A DNA stretch of 64,000 nt, from positions 31,476 to 95,475 of the forward strand of contig NZ_LLYA01000157.1 of NCBI RefSeq assembly GCF_001440415.1, given 5' to 3'. Below are positions 7,734-16,723 of the stretch, in pieces. A model generated the notes under the pieces. It was given only the letters and a program-made list of their open reading frames with translations. It was not told where the DNA came from and searched no databases. The position numbers and the translations under genes are program-made. The stretch is from Bradyrhizobium retamae. Lineage in GTDB: Bacteria; Pseudomonadota; Alphaproteobacteria; Rhizobiales; Xanthobacteraceae. Position 1 is the stretch's first letter; each line of letters begins with the position of its first letter.

Positions 7734-9278
7734 CTATTCAGCGGCGCGGGTCATGCTCGGCGGCGGCGCGAACGCCGCCTCCAGCGCTTCAAATTCGACC
7801 GGAAGCATGTCGCAGAGAATGTGGACATGCGGAATGATGTTGGCGCCGGCGATGAAACCGAAATCGAGCTGGTCGCGGTAGCTCTGCACGGTGATGTTGA
7901 GCGCGATGCCATGCGTCGAGATCGACACCGGGAAGATGTGCAGCAGCTCGGCGCCGGCGGCATACAGCGTCTGCCGCGGACCGGGCACGTTTGATACGGT
8001 GATGTTGGCCGCCGGTGGCAGCACGTCGGAGAGGTTGGAGCGGCTGTAGAGTAACGCAAGGATCTGGGTCACGATCGGCGCGCCCAGCATCGAAAGATTG
8101 GAGACTTGCGGCATCAGCGCCCGCAGCGGATGCGACATCTCCTTCGACTTGGTGGATTGCGCGATGATGGTTTCCAGCCGCGTCTTGGGATCGTCGACAT
8201 TGGTGGCGATCGCGCAGATCATGCCGAACACCTGGTTGTTGGCATCGGCGTTGCCCTCCTCGCGCAGCGAGATCGGCACCGCTGCGGTCAGGGATTTGTT
8301 GGGCAGCGCGCCCTGGCTTATCAGGTAGCGGCGCACCACGCCTGACGACAGCGCCAGCACGACGTCGTTGAGCTTGCCGCCGGACGTCTTTGCCAGCGCC
8401 TTGGCGCGCGACAGCGAGATCGAGGTGCCGGCGAAGCTGCGCTCCGACGAGATCGTCTTGTTGAGGATGGTCGGCGGCGAGGCCATGCTGGCCAGGCTGT
8501 CACGCGACTTCGGATCCGAAACCTTGCCGACCACATCGGACACGCTCTTGAGCATTGTCGGAATGCTGCTGGCGAATTTCACCGCACTCTCGATCTGGAA
8601 CATGGCGTTGTCGAACAGGATCGATCCAAGATCGCTTTTTCCCGAGCGCGGCAGCTCGAGGCTCTTCGGCGCCGCCTTCGGATCGAACGGCTGGGTCCAG
8701 AGCTGCTGGTAGGAATCGATCAGGTTGGCAGCGATGTCGCGCGGCTCCGGCGCCACCTTGCGCGCCGTCGGCGGATCGACCTGACGCGGCACCGGGGTGA
8801 TGTCGTAGATCATGCTGGTGAGCGCGGCGCCGGCGCCGCCATCGATGCAGGCATGATGCATCTTGGAGTAAAGCCCGATCTCGTTATCCTTCATGCCTTC
8901 GAAGACATAGAACTCCCAGAGCGGGCGGGCGCGGTTGAGCAGCTTGGCATGCATCCAGCCGACGATGCGCTCCAGCGTCGCACGATCGCGCGGCGCCGGC
9001 AGGCTGGCGCGGAAGATGTGGCGGTCGATGTCGAACTGGTCGTCCTCGACCCAGGACGGATGATCGATGTCGAGAGGCGCCTTCTCCAAGCGGGCTTTCA
9101 GAATCGGCGCGATGTGCAGCCGCGAGGCGATCATCGCCTTGAACTCTTCGAAGAAGTCGCCCTTGTAGCCTTCGGGCAGGCGGAAGATCGCCATGCTGCC
9201 GACATGCATCGGCATTTCCGGTGTTTCCAGATACAAAAACGAAGCGTCCAGCGAAGACAGCTTCTTGGCGTCCGCCAT
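7734..9278 (-). CDS. WS/DGAT-family wax ester synthase/diacylglycerol acyltransferase (514 aa)
   Basis: Acyl-CoA-dependent O-acyltransferase that makes wax esters or triacylglycerol. The catalytic HHxxxDG motif is HHACIDG at residues 141-147, and the N-terminal LSSLDASFLYLETP block and the C-terminal NITVSNVPGPR block are family landmarks. Length fits the family (about 450-500). Start ATG 9278 has a strong GGGAGGAAA ribosome-binding site; a longer open frame upstream has none. The neighbouring lipase-like and epoxide hydrolase genes on the same strand suggest a neutral-lipid module, and with the PhaC-type synthase nearby the region encodes two routes of carbon storage. Confidence 0.93.
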   Translation of the reverse strand: MADAKKLSSLDASFLYLETPEMPMHVGSMAIFRLPEGYKGDFFEEFKAMIASRLHIAPILKARLEKAPLDIDHPSWVEDDQFDIDRHIFRASLPAPRDRATLERIVGWMHAKLLNRARPLWEFYVFEGMKDNEIGLYSKMHHACIDGGAGAALTSMIYDITPVPRQVDPPTARKVAPEPRDIAANLIDSYQQLWTQPFDPKAAPKSLELPRSGKSDLGSILFDNAMFQIESAVKFASSIPTMLKSVSDVVGKVSDPKSRDSLASMASPPTILNKTISSERSFAGTSISLSRAKALAKTSGGKLNDVVLALSSGVVRRYLISQGALPNKSLTAAVPISLREEGNADANNQVFGMICAIATNVDDPKTRLETIIAQSTKSKEMSHPLRALMPQVSNLSMLGAPIVTQILALLYSRSNLSDVLPPAANITVSNVPGPRQTLYAAGAELLHIFPVSISTHGIALNITVQSYRDQLDFGFIAGANIIPHVHILCDMLPVEFEALEAAFAPPPSMTRAAE

Positions 9279-9343
9279 ATTTTCCTCCCGCAGTAGAAAA
9301 CGCGGCGCCTTGGCGGCGCTTCTGGCGTCTGGAATGTCTTTAT

Positions 9344-9417
9344 TATTGGAGCATATCCGAAAACCGGCAGCCATCCCGCACCAATTGCAGAACGGGATCT
9401 TTCGCGATCATGCCCTT
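9344..9417. repeat. Possible degenerate GAGCATGATC-type hairpin element
   Basis: The 155-base gap upstream of the WS/DGAT gene contains GGAGCATATCCGAAAACCGG followed about 40 bases later by GGGATCTTTCGCGATCATGC. It looks like a decayed relative of the hairpin at 17844-17892. Nothing else is seen in this gap apart from the WS/DGAT leader. Confidence 0.3.
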
Positions 9418-9433
9418 AGCTCAGGGCGTGGAT

Positions 9434-10240
9434 TCAGGATTGTGCATTTTCGGGGGGCCCATAGGCAATGGCAAATGGTCCTGATCGGTCAAAATGCTTA
9501 AACTCGCCCTCCGCCTGCGCCAAGCGGTCGGCTACTGCCCACAACGCTGCGGGGTTGACGCCGAGCCCGATATGGCTGGCAAGGTAGACCTCGATGTTTT
9601 CGGCGGTTGCGGAGGGGTGCAATAGGCTGGTGTGCCAGTTCACGATGCCGTCGGTGCGGGAATAGATCGAGGTCGCCGGCACCGGCAGGTCACCGGCGAT
9701 GGCCAGGCGGATTTCCGGATTGTCGTCGACGGTTTCTCCCGACAGCAGCTCATAGAGCCGCGTGGCGTTGGTCGCGCGGATGTCGCTGGCAAACGGGCTG
9801 CCGAGCGTGATCACTGAACGCACCATGCCCGGCATCTGCAGTGCGAGATCGCGCGCATAGACGCCGCCGAGACTCCAGCCGACCAGACTGACCTTGCGGC
9901 GAGTGGCTCCATAGATGCGCCTCAGCAGAGCTTGCAGTGCTCCACGCTTGGAAGCGATGCCGCCGAAATTGCGGCCCATGTCCCAGGCATAGGTGTCGTA
10001 GCCGAGTTCTTTCAGATAGCGCCGCATCGGCGCCATCGATAGATCACTGGCGAGAAATCCCGGCAGCGCCAGCACCGGATGCCCGTCGCCCCTCGGCGCA
10101 CGCAACAAGAGCGGCGACAGTAACAGGCTCGAATTCAGTTCGAACAGCGCCCGCGTCTCGGCCAGCATCAGAAGCAGACTTGGCGGCCGAAGCCGCTGCT
10201 CTTCCGTTGCTGCGCCGCTTTCCGCGATCGCCACTCTCAC
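9434..10240 (-). CDS. Lipase-like alpha/beta hydrolase (268 aa)
   Basis: Alpha/beta-hydrolase-fold protein with nucleophile elbow GWSLGG, preceded by a hydrophobic strand VLALPGFLASDLSM that supplies the oxyanion hole. A likely acid lies in SRTDGIVNW and a histidine in ASHIGLG. This architecture (lid-less, PGF oxyanion strand, TLGSPF after the elbow) resembles triacylglycerol lipase/acyltransferase relatives such as PGAP1-like proteins. It starts with GTG at 10240, overlapping the stop of the DUF6489 gene (GTGA), so the two are translationally coupled. No signal peptide is evident. Given the WS/DGAT gene downstream, turnover of stored neutral lipid is a reasonable inference. Confidence 0.8.
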   Translation of the reverse strand: MRVAIAESGAATEEQRLRPPSLLLMLAETRALFELNSSLLLSPLLLRAPRGDGHPVLALPGFLASDLSMAPMRRYLKELGYDTYAWDMGRNFGGIASKRGALQALLRRIYGATRRKVSLVGWSLGGVYARDLALQMPGMVRSVITLGSPFASDIRATNATRLYELLSGETVDDNPEIRLAIAGDLPVPATSIYSRTDGIVNWHTSLLHPSATAENIEVYLASHIGLGVNPAALWAVADRLAQAEGEFKHFDRSGPFAIAYGPPENAQS

Positions 10241-10488
10241 TTGTCCTTCTTGGCCATGCCGCCGAGCCCGGCCATGGTCACGAACATATCCTGGAATCGC
10301 TCGGCGATCTTAGGATCGAACGTGAACCAACTTTGGATCAGCGATTCCGGCGACACCTTTTCGATGTTGGCCATCACCTGCTGCTGCATCTTGTCCATCA
10401 CGGCGATCTGCATCGGCGAGACGTCGGGCAATCCGAAGAACTGACGGGCCTCCAGCGGCGTGCAATCTATTTCCACGTTAACCTTCAT
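10237..10488 (-). CDS. DUF6489-like small protein (83 aa)
   Basis: Small predicted cytosolic protein, MKVNVEIDCTPLEARQFFGL at its start and a Gly/Met/Lys-rich end. The EIDCTPxEAR...FGLPDV pattern matches what I recall of the DUF6489 family, whose function is unknown. ATG 10488 is preceded by AGGAGCGGTC. It is tightly coupled (GTGA) to the lipase-like gene, which hints at a shared role, perhaps as a lipid-body or hydrolase-associated factor, but that is only inference. Confidence 0.7.
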   Translation of the reverse strand: MKVNVEIDCTPLEARQFFGLPDVSPMQIAVMDKMQQQVMANIEKVSPESLIQSWFTFDPKIAERFQDMFVTMAGLGGMAKKDK

Positions 10489-10576
10489 GACCGCTCCTTT
10501 TTTCTGCCCTTGGTGCAGTATCGCCACGATGACCCGCGTCACGCAAGGACAAGACCCGGTCCCCGGCCCCCTCAAT

Positions 10577-10608
10577 TCCCGATATGGTCAACTCCCGATA
10601 TGGTCAAC
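10577..10608. repeat. Perfect 16-bp tandem duplication at the end of the DadA-like gene
   Basis: TCCCGATATGGTCAAC occurs twice back to back (10577-10592 and 10593-10608). The second copy carries the stop codon of the minus-strand oxidase gene, so the duplication lies exactly across the gene end. Confidence 0.9.
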
Positions 10609-11857
10609 CAAAGCGTTCGATGGCAAACGGCCTGACATCGGCAAACGGCGTCTCGCCGGTCATCATTTCGGCCAGCAGGCGGCCGGTCGCGGGTCCGAGC
10701 GTCAGGCCGTGGTGCTGGTGGCCGAAATCGAACCATAGCCCGCCATGGCGGGGAGCCTTGCCGATGACCGGCAGCATATCCGGCAGGCAGGGCCGCGCAC
10801 CCATCCAGGGCTTGGTGTCCACCGGTTCGCCGAGCGGGAACAGTCTGTGCGCCCGCGGCAGGGCCCGCTCGACCTGGATCGGTGTTGGTGGTGCATCACG
10901 GTGGGCGAACTCGGCGCCGGTCGTGAGCCGAACGCCGCGGTTCATCGGCGCCAGGAGATAGCCGAGATCGGTGTCCAGTACGGGATGGTTCAAGACCGCG
11001 TTGCCACGCGGCTTGAGATGCAAATGGTAACCACGCTTGACCTGAAGCGGGATCGAATAGCCGAGTGGCGCCAGGATCTGGTCGGACCACGGCCCCATCG
11101 CCACCACCACTTCGCGCGCCGTAATGGTGCCTTCCAGCGTCGCCACTCGCCACCGTCCGCCAGCCTGTTCGAGCGTTCGGGCGTCGCCGACCAGATAGCG
11201 CCCGCCCTTGCGGCCGAACAGCGCCGCATAGGCCTTGGCCAACCCACCGGGATCGGGCACAAATCCCGGCGCGGGAAAATGGATCGCGCCGCTGAAATCG
11301 CCGGTCAGATGCGGCTCGCGCGCGATGATCGCAGGCCGATCCAGCACCTCGCCCACGACGCCATGCCGGCCTGCGCGCTTGAGATCCTGCACCGCATCCG
11401 CAAGGGTCGTCTCGGAACGAAACAGCTTGATCCAGCCGGTCCGCCGCAACAGCTCCGGCACATTGGCTTCCGCAATCAGCGCCTCATGCTCGATCAGACT
11501 GCGCTGGATCAGCGGTAACTCGGCCATTGCGCTGTGCTGTGCACGCTCCGGTGAGGAGGCGAGAAAATACCGGGCCAGCCACGGCAGGAAGACCGGCAAA
11601 TCCCTGAAATGGTAACGCACCTGCGGCGCGCGAAGAAACGCGTAGCGCAGGATCTGGCCCACGTCGCGCGGAAACATATAGGGAAAGACCGAGGCGCATT
11701 CGATCAGCCCGCCATTGCCGTAACTGGTTTCTTCGCCGGCGGTATCATGGCGGTCGATCAGAACCACGTTCCGGCCGCGTTTTTGCAGGTGCAAAGCGGC
11801 GCTGACGCCGACCATGCCCGCACCCAGGACGAGAACGTCGGCCTTCAGTTCCGCCAT
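10604..11857 (-). CDS. FAD-dependent amino-acid oxidase/dehydrogenase, DadA-like (417 aa)
   Basis: Flavoprotein of the DAO/glycine-oxidase superfamily, predicted to oxidise a D-amino acid or similar amine. The N-terminal FAD-binding motif is VLVLGAGMVGVSAALHL, followed by a GGNG-like segment (YGNGGLIE) and a C-terminal WFDFGHQHHGLTLGPATGR block typical of DadA relatives. Start ATG 11857 has GGAG six bases upstream; a longer open frame has no good signal. It is divergent from the first peptide ABC operon, separated by a 213-base region with a direct repeat, which suggests it acts on amino acids released from the imported peptides. Confidence 0.82.
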   Translation of the reverse strand: MAELKADVLVLGAGMVGVSAALHLQKRGRNVVLIDRHDTAGEETSYGNGGLIECASVFPYMFPRDVGQILRYAFLRAPQVRYHFRDLPVFLPWLARYFLASSPERAQHSAMAELPLIQRSLIEHEALIAEANVPELLRRTGWIKLFRSETTLADAVQDLKRAGRHGVVGEVLDRPAIIAREPHLTGDFSGAIHFPAPGFVPDPGGLAKAYAALFGRKGGRYLVGDARTLEQAGGRWRVATLEGTITAREVVVAMGPWSDQILAPLGYSIPLQVKRGYHLHLKPRGNAVLNHPVLDTDLGYLLAPMNRGVRLTTGAEFAHRDAPPTPIQVERALPRAHRLFPLGEPVDTKPWMGARPCLPDMLPVIGKAPRHGGLWFDFGHQHHGLTLGPATGRLLAEMMTGETPFADVRPFAIERFG

Positions 11858-11900
11858 CCGGCACTCCGAAAGTTCAATGTAACGTGCTTGCGCATACATC

Positions 11901-11945
11901 TTAAGGTGAGACTAGTCATTGTCTTAAAGGTGAGACTAGTCATTG
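11901..11945. promoter_or_regulatory. Direct repeat in a divergent promoter region (candidate operator)
   Basis: Two nearly identical units, TTAAGGTGAGACTAGTCATTG (first 20 bases from 11901) and the same sequence with one extra A from 11924, lie head to tail between the divergent DadA-like and peptide-SBP genes. Each contains the palindrome ACTAGT. The roughly two-turn spacing (about 24 bases) suits a regulator binding on one face of DNA, but a recent duplication is an equally simple explanation. Confidence 0.5.
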
Positions 11946-12070
11946 CCGCACCGCCGCGCAAACCGGCACGCAGTGCGGGATAATGAAGCTTGCGCGGTGG
12001 CTGGACTCTGGCAACATGGCTCGGCAATATCCGGCGGAAATTGCTGATCAAAAGCGGGGAAATCGAACAA

Positions 12071-13660
12071 ATGTCGATACGTCAGACTTTGCTTGCAGCG
12101 GCCACGGCTTCCATCCTGGCAATGGCGCCGGCATCGGCCCAGACCCTGCGCTATGCGAACCAGGGCGACCTCAAATCGCTCGACCCCTATACACTGAACG
12201 AAACCACCACCCACGCCCATCTCGGCCATGCCTATGAGGGTCTGATCGCTCGCGACAAGGACCTGAAAATCGTCCCCGCCCTGGCGGAAAGCTGGGAAAC
12301 CCCAGAACCGACCCGTTGGCGCTTTCATCTACGCAAGGGCGTCAAATTCCACAACGGCGACCCCTTCACTGCCGACGATGTCGTTTTCTCGGCAGAGCGC
12401 GTTCGTGCCAAGGGCTCGAACCTTCCCACCCGCATTCCATCCGATGCCAAGGTCGTCAAGGTCGACGACTACACCGTGGATTTCATCCTGACCTCGCCAA
12501 ATCCCATTCTGCATTCGCAATGGGATACCTGGTACATCATGGACAAGAAATGGGCCGAGGCGAACAACTCGATCGCCCCGACTCCAGTGGCCGCAACTTC
12601 GCCGAGTTTTGCCTCGCTTAACGCTAATGGCACCGGTCCCTTCATCATCGAGAGCCATCAGCCCGGGGTGAAAACGGTGTTCAAGCCAAATCCGAACTGG
12701 TGGCGCGAGCCCGAGCACAATCTGAAAGAGATCGTCTTCACGCCGATCGGCTCCGCCGCCACGCGCGTGGCCGCCCTCCTGTCGGGCGAAGTCGATGTCA
12801 TCGAGCCGGTTCCGATCCAGGATATCACACGCGTGGATTCCAGCCCCAACGCCCAGGTGCTGAAGGGACCGGAACTTCGCACCATCTTTCTCGGCATGGA
12901 CACGCTTCGCGATGAATTGCTGTATTCCAACATCAAGGGCAAGAACCCCTTCAAGGACGTTCGCGTTCGCGAGGCCTTCTACAAGGCAATCGATGTCGAG
13001 CTGATCAAGACCCGGGTGATGCGCGGACTTTCCACGCCATCGGCGCTGATGATCGCACCGCAATTATTTGCGCTGTCAAAGGATTTCACGCGGCCGAAAG
13101 CCGATCCGGATGCGGCCAAGAAGCTGCTGGCGGAGGCTGGCTACCCCGACGGTTTCGAAGTCACCCTGGATTGCCCCAACGACCGTTACGTCAATGACGC
13201 CCCGATCTGCCAGGCGGTGGTCAGCATGCTGGCCAGGATCGGCGTCAAGGTTGACCTCCTCGCGCAACCCAAGGCGCAGTACTTCGCCAAGGTTCTCAAG
13301 GCGGGCGGCTATCAGACGTCGTTCTTTCTGTTGGGCTGGACTCCCGGAACTCTCGATTCCCATAACGTGCTCTACGACGTTATCGGCTGTCGCGACGATC
13401 CCAAGAGTTCGCGCGGAGAGAACAATCTCAGCGGGTATTGCAACAAGGAAATCGACGCCCTCACCGACAAGATATTGCAGGAAGCCGACACCACCAAGCG
13501 CGATCAGTTGATCAAGCGCGCTTACCAGATCCTCGACAAGGATTTCGGTTATATCCCGCTGCATCAGCAGGCGCTGGCCTGGGGTGTGTCGAAAAAGGTG
13601 AAGCTGACGCAGCGCGCCGACAATCAGGTTCTGCTGTACTGGGCGACCAAACAGGACTAG
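12071..13660 (+). CDS. Peptide ABC transporter substrate-binding protein, SBP_bac_5 (529 aa)
   Basis: Periplasmic solute receptor of the DppA/OppA type. ATG 12071 (MSIRQTLLAA) opens a signal peptide ending near MAPASAQT, which rules out the longer upstream frame. The mature protein has the family start LRYANQGDLKSLDPY, the HxGxxYEGL region and RKGVKFHNGDPFTADDV. It heads an operon of two permeases and two ATPases. A terminator-like hairpin 17 bases after the stop probably keeps expression of this receptor above that of the membrane parts. The ligand is probably a peptide; neighbours suggest gamma-glutamyl compounds. Confidence 0.92.
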   Translation: MSIRQTLLAAATASILAMAPASAQTLRYANQGDLKSLDPYTLNETTTHAHLGHAYEGLIARDKDLKIVPALAESWETPEPTRWRFHLRKGVKFHNGDPFTADDVVFSAERVRAKGSNLPTRIPSDAKVVKVDDYTVDFILTSPNPILHSQWDTWYIMDKKWAEANNSIAPTPVAATSPSFASLNANGTGPFIIESHQPGVKTVFKPNPNWWREPEHNLKEIVFTPIGSAATRVAALLSGEVDVIEPVPIQDITRVDSSPNAQVLKGPELRTIFLGMDTLRDELLYSNIKGKNPFKDVRVREAFYKAIDVELIKTRVMRGLSTPSALMIAPQLFALSKDFTRPKADPDAAKKLLAEAGYPDGFEVTLDCPNDRYVNDAPICQAVVSMLARIGVKVDLLAQPKAQYFAKVLKAGGYQTSFFLLGWTPGTLDSHNVLYDVIGCRDDPKSSRGENNLSGYCNKEIDALTDKILQEADTTKRDQLIKRAYQILDKDFGYIPLHQQALAWGVSKKVKLTQRADNQVLLYWATKQD

Positions 13661-13676
13661 TTGGGCGTCAAACGAG

Positions 13677-13707
13677 GTCCCGGCGGCTTGGTGCTTCCGG
13701 GACTTTT
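13677..13707 (+). terminator. Intra-operon hairpin after the first peptide SBP
   Basis: Arms GTCCCGG (13677-13683) and CCGGGAC (13697-13703) are followed by TTTT (13704-13707). Located between the SBP and permease genes, it is likely a partial terminator or RNA-stabilising stem-loop. Confidence 0.6.
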
Positions 13708-13764
13708 CGTTTCCAGGCGACTGCGACGTCCGCCGCCGCACCAAGAGAGCAGTGAAAGGAATAC

Positions 13765-14745
13765 ATGCTCGCTTTCACTCTTCGCCGCGCAATCCAGGCC
13801 ATCGGCGTCATGATCGCAGTCGGCGTGATCGCGTTCTCGATGTTCCGTTTCGCCGGCGATCCCGTCAACCAGATCGTCTCGTTGGACACGCCGGCCGCCG
13901 AACGCGAGGCGGTCCGCAAGTCGCTCGGGCTCGACGATCCCGTGCCGGTGCAGTTCGCACGCTATTTCGCCAATGCCGCGCAATTCAAGTTCGGGGTCTC
14001 CTATCAGTTCCGTCAGCCGGTTTCGAACCTGTTGATGGAACGAATGCCGGCGACGCTGGAGCTTGCCGCCTGCGCCACCGTTCTCGCCATGGTGTTCGGC
14101 ATCCTGATGGGGGTCTATTCGGCACTGCGGCGCGATACGATTCTGACAAAGTTCTTCCAGGCGGTGTCGCTGATCGGAATCTCGCTGCCGACCTTCCTGA
14201 TCGGCATCCTCCTGATCTATCTCTTCTCGGTGACGCTGGGTTGGCTGCCTTCATTCGGCCGCGGCGACGTGGTGCGGATCGGCTGGTGGACCACCGGCCT
14301 GCTTACGCTTTCCGGCCTGAAGGCGCTGATCATGCCATCGATTACGCTTGGCCTGTTCCAGATGACCCTGATCATGCGGCTGGTGCGCGCTGAAATGCTC
14401 GAAGTGCTCCGCACCGACTACATCCGCTTCGCCCGCGCCCGCGGCCTGACCACGCGCGCGATCCATTTCGGCCACGCGCTGAAGAACACGCTGGTTCCCG
14501 TCATCACCGTCGCCGGCTTGCAGTTTGGCTCGGTAATTGCATTTGCCATCATCACCGAAACCGTCTTCCAGTGGCCGGGCATGGGATTGTTGTTCGTGCA
14601 GGCCGTGCAAAATGTCGATATCCCGATCATGGCCGCCTACCTGCTGATGGTGTCGCTGATCTTCGTTACCATTAATCTGGTGGTCGATATCCTCTACACC
14701 GTCGTCGATCCGCGCCTGCGCTCGACCATCCGCCGTCCGGCATGA
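13765..14745 (+). CDS. Peptide ABC transporter permease, DppB-like (326 aa)
   Basis: Inner-membrane permease. The first transmembrane helix (MLAFTLRRAIQAIGVMIAVG) and the family block RRDTILTKFFQ are followed by several hydrophobic segments and the EAA loop LRTDYIRFARARGLTTRAI, which docks onto the ATPase subunits. AAAGGA lies six bases before the ATG. The gene overlaps the next permease by four bases (ATGA). Length is normal for DppB/OppB. Confidence 0.92.
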   Translation: MLAFTLRRAIQAIGVMIAVGVIAFSMFRFAGDPVNQIVSLDTPAAEREAVRKSLGLDDPVPVQFARYFANAAQFKFGVSYQFRQPVSNLLMERMPATLELAACATVLAMVFGILMGVYSALRRDTILTKFFQAVSLIGISLPTFLIGILLIYLFSVTLGWLPSFGRGDVVRIGWWTTGLLTLSGLKALIMPSITLGLFQMTLIMRLVRAEMLEVLRTDYIRFARARGLTTRAIHFGHALKNTLVPVITVAGLQFGSVIAFAIITETVFQWPGMGLLFVQAVQNVDIPIMAAYLLMVSLIFVTINLVVDILYTVVDPRLRSTIRRPA

Positions 14746-15728
14746 GTGAGACTGATATGTCTGACGCCGTAGTACCACACCGAATAGAGTCGAGCCCGCA
14801 GCGGGCACGCTCCAACGCGAGCTGGCTGAAGCGCGTGTTCGACAGCGACATCTTCTACTCGTTCCGCCGCTCCCGGATGACGATGGTGGCGGCGGCGGTA
14901 ACGGTCCTGTTCTTCCTGCTGGCGATCTTTGCATCGCAACTGGCGGTGCAGAACCCGTTCGATCCGGCGCAACTGCAATTGATGAATTCGCGGATCTCGC
15001 CGCTGTGGACCGCCGAAGGCCAGAGCCCGTTCCTGCTCGGCACCGATGAACAGGGCCGCGACGTGTTTTCTGCGATCCTTTACGGCTTGCGGATTTCGCT
15101 CGTCGTCGGCGTGCTCGGCGTTATCTTCGCCGGCACGCTCGGGATCACGCTTGGCCTCATTGCAGGCTATGTCGGTGGCGCGGTCGACGGGCTGATCATG
15201 CGCATCGCCGACGTGCAGCTCACCTTCCCGGCCATCCTGATCGCGCTTTTGGTCAACGGCGTCGCCAAATCGGTGTTCAACAACCGGCTCGACGCCGTGA
15301 GCACGCTGGCGGTTCTGGTAGTCGCGATCGGTCTCAGTTTCTGGGTGCAATATGCCCGCACCGTGCGCGGCTCGGTCATGGTTGAGAAGAACAAGGACTA
15401 TGTCGCGGCCGCGCAACTGATCGGCCTTCCCGCGCCGAAGATCATGCTACGCCACGTGCTGCCCAACACCATGGGCCCGATTCTCGTGATTGCGACCATC
15501 AACCTCGCGCTCGCCATCATCACCGAGGCAACGCTGTCGTTCCTGGGCGCCGGCATGCCCGACACCATGCCCTCGCTCGGCACGCTGATCCGGATCGGCA
15601 ACAACTATCTGTTCGCCGGCGAATGGTGGATCGTCGCCTTTCCCGGCATCGCGCTGGCGGGGCTGATCCTCTCCATCAACCTGCTCGGCGACTGGCTGCG
15701 CGACGCGCTCAATCCGAAACTCCGATGA
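14742..15728 (+). CDS. Peptide ABC transporter permease, DppC-like (328 aa)
   Basis: Second permease of the first peptide transporter. A hydrophilic N-terminus of about 45 residues precedes the first transmembrane helix (TMVAAAVTVLFFLLAIFASQ); the GTDEQGRDVFSAILYGLR block and the EAA loop (YVAAAQLIGLPAPKIMLRHV) are typical of DppC/OppC. The start at 14742 overlaps the upstream stop in an ATGA; a second in-frame ATG at 14757 is possible. The stop overlaps the next ATG in the same way. Confidence 0.92.
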   Translation: MSETDMSDAVVPHRIESSPQRARSNASWLKRVFDSDIFYSFRRSRMTMVAAAVTVLFFLLAIFASQLAVQNPFDPAQLQLMNSRISPLWTAEGQSPFLLGTDEQGRDVFSAILYGLRISLVVGVLGVIFAGTLGITLGLIAGYVGGAVDGLIMRIADVQLTFPAILIALLVNGVAKSVFNNRLDAVSTLAVLVVAIGLSFWVQYARTVRGSVMVEKNKDYVAAAQLIGLPAPKIMLRHVLPNTMGPILVIATINLALAIITEATLSFLGAGMPDTMPSLGTLIRIGNNYLFAGEWWIVAFPGIALAGLILSINLLGDWLRDALNPKLR

Positions 15729-16723
15729 CCGTTCCCGTCCTCTCCGTGCGTAACCTCGAGGTGGAATTCATCACCCGCCGCAGCACGCTGCGCGCGATCA
15801 ACGGCGTTTCCTTCGACATCGCCAAGGGCGAAGTGCTCGGCGTGGTCGGCGAATCCGGCGCCGGCAAATCGGTCACGGGACTAGCCGTGATCGGGCTGAT
15901 CGATCCTCCCGGCCGCATTTCGGGCGGCGAGATCTATCTGTCGGGAACGCGGATCGATCATCTGCCGCCGGAAGAAATCCGCCGTATCCGGGGCAAACGG
16001 ATCGGGATGATCTTTCAGGATCCGCTGACAAGCCTCAATCCGCTCTACCGGATCGGCGACCAGATCGTAGAGACTATCCGAACCCACATGAATCTGTCGG
16101 AGACCGCTGCGCGCAAGCGCGCCATCGATCTCTTGGCTGAGGTCGGCATCCCCGCGCCGGACAAACGCATCGACGCCTATCCGCACGAATTCTCCGGCGG
16201 CATGCGCCAGCGTGTCGTGATTGCGCTGGCGATCTGTGCCGAGCCGGAACTGATCATCGCCGACGAGCCGACCACAGCGCTCGACGTTTCCGTGCAGGCG
16301 CAGATCATCTCGCTGATCAAGCGTCTCGGGCGCGACCACGGCACGGCGGTGATGCTGGTCACCCACGATATGGGCGTGATCGCCGAGACTTCCGACCGGG
16401 TTGCGGTGATGTATTCGGGCCGGATCGCCGAGATCGGCCCGGTGCAGGATGTGGTGCAGAACCCGCTGCACCCCTACGCCAGGGGCCTGATGGGCGCGAT
16501 CCCGACGCTCGCGGGCGAAGACAAGCGGCTGGTGCAAATTCCCGGCTCGATGCCGCGGCTGTCGGCGATCCCGCCGGGCTGCTCGTTCAATCCGCGTTGC
16601 GCCTTTGCATTCGACCGTTGCCGCGTCGATCGGCCGGAGCCGCTCAAGCACGGTTCGCAAGCTGTGGCCTGCCATCTCTTCGACACCGCGCCCCATGAAG
16701 CGGCGAAGGAGACCGCGGCATGA
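15725..16723 (+). CDS. Peptide ABC transporter ATPase, DppD-like (332 aa)
   Basis: ATP-binding subunit. Walker A is GESGAGKS, the signature is FSGGMRQRV, Walker B is LIIADEPTTALDV, and the C-terminal oligopeptide-transporter domain contains the Cys-bearing segment PPGCSFNPRCAFAFDRC. The ATG at 15725 overlaps the permease stop (ATGA) and the stop overlaps the next ATPase, so four genes in this operon are chained by overlaps. It acts with the second ATPase as a heterodimer. Confidence 0.93.
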   Translation: MTVPVLSVRNLEVEFITRRSTLRAINGVSFDIAKGEVLGVVGESGAGKSVTGLAVIGLIDPPGRISGGEIYLSGTRIDHLPPEEIRRIRGKRIGMIFQDPLTSLNPLYRIGDQIVETIRTHMNLSETAARKRAIDLLAEVGIPAPDKRIDAYPHEFSGGMRQRVVIALAICAEPELIIADEPTTALDVSVQAQIISLIKRLGRDHGTAVMLVTHDMGVIAETSDRVAVMYSGRIAEIGPVQDVVQNPLHPYARGLMGAIPTLAGEDKRLVQIPGSMPRLSAIPPGCSFNPRCAFAFDRCRVDRPEPLKHGSQAVACHLFDTAPHEAAKETAA

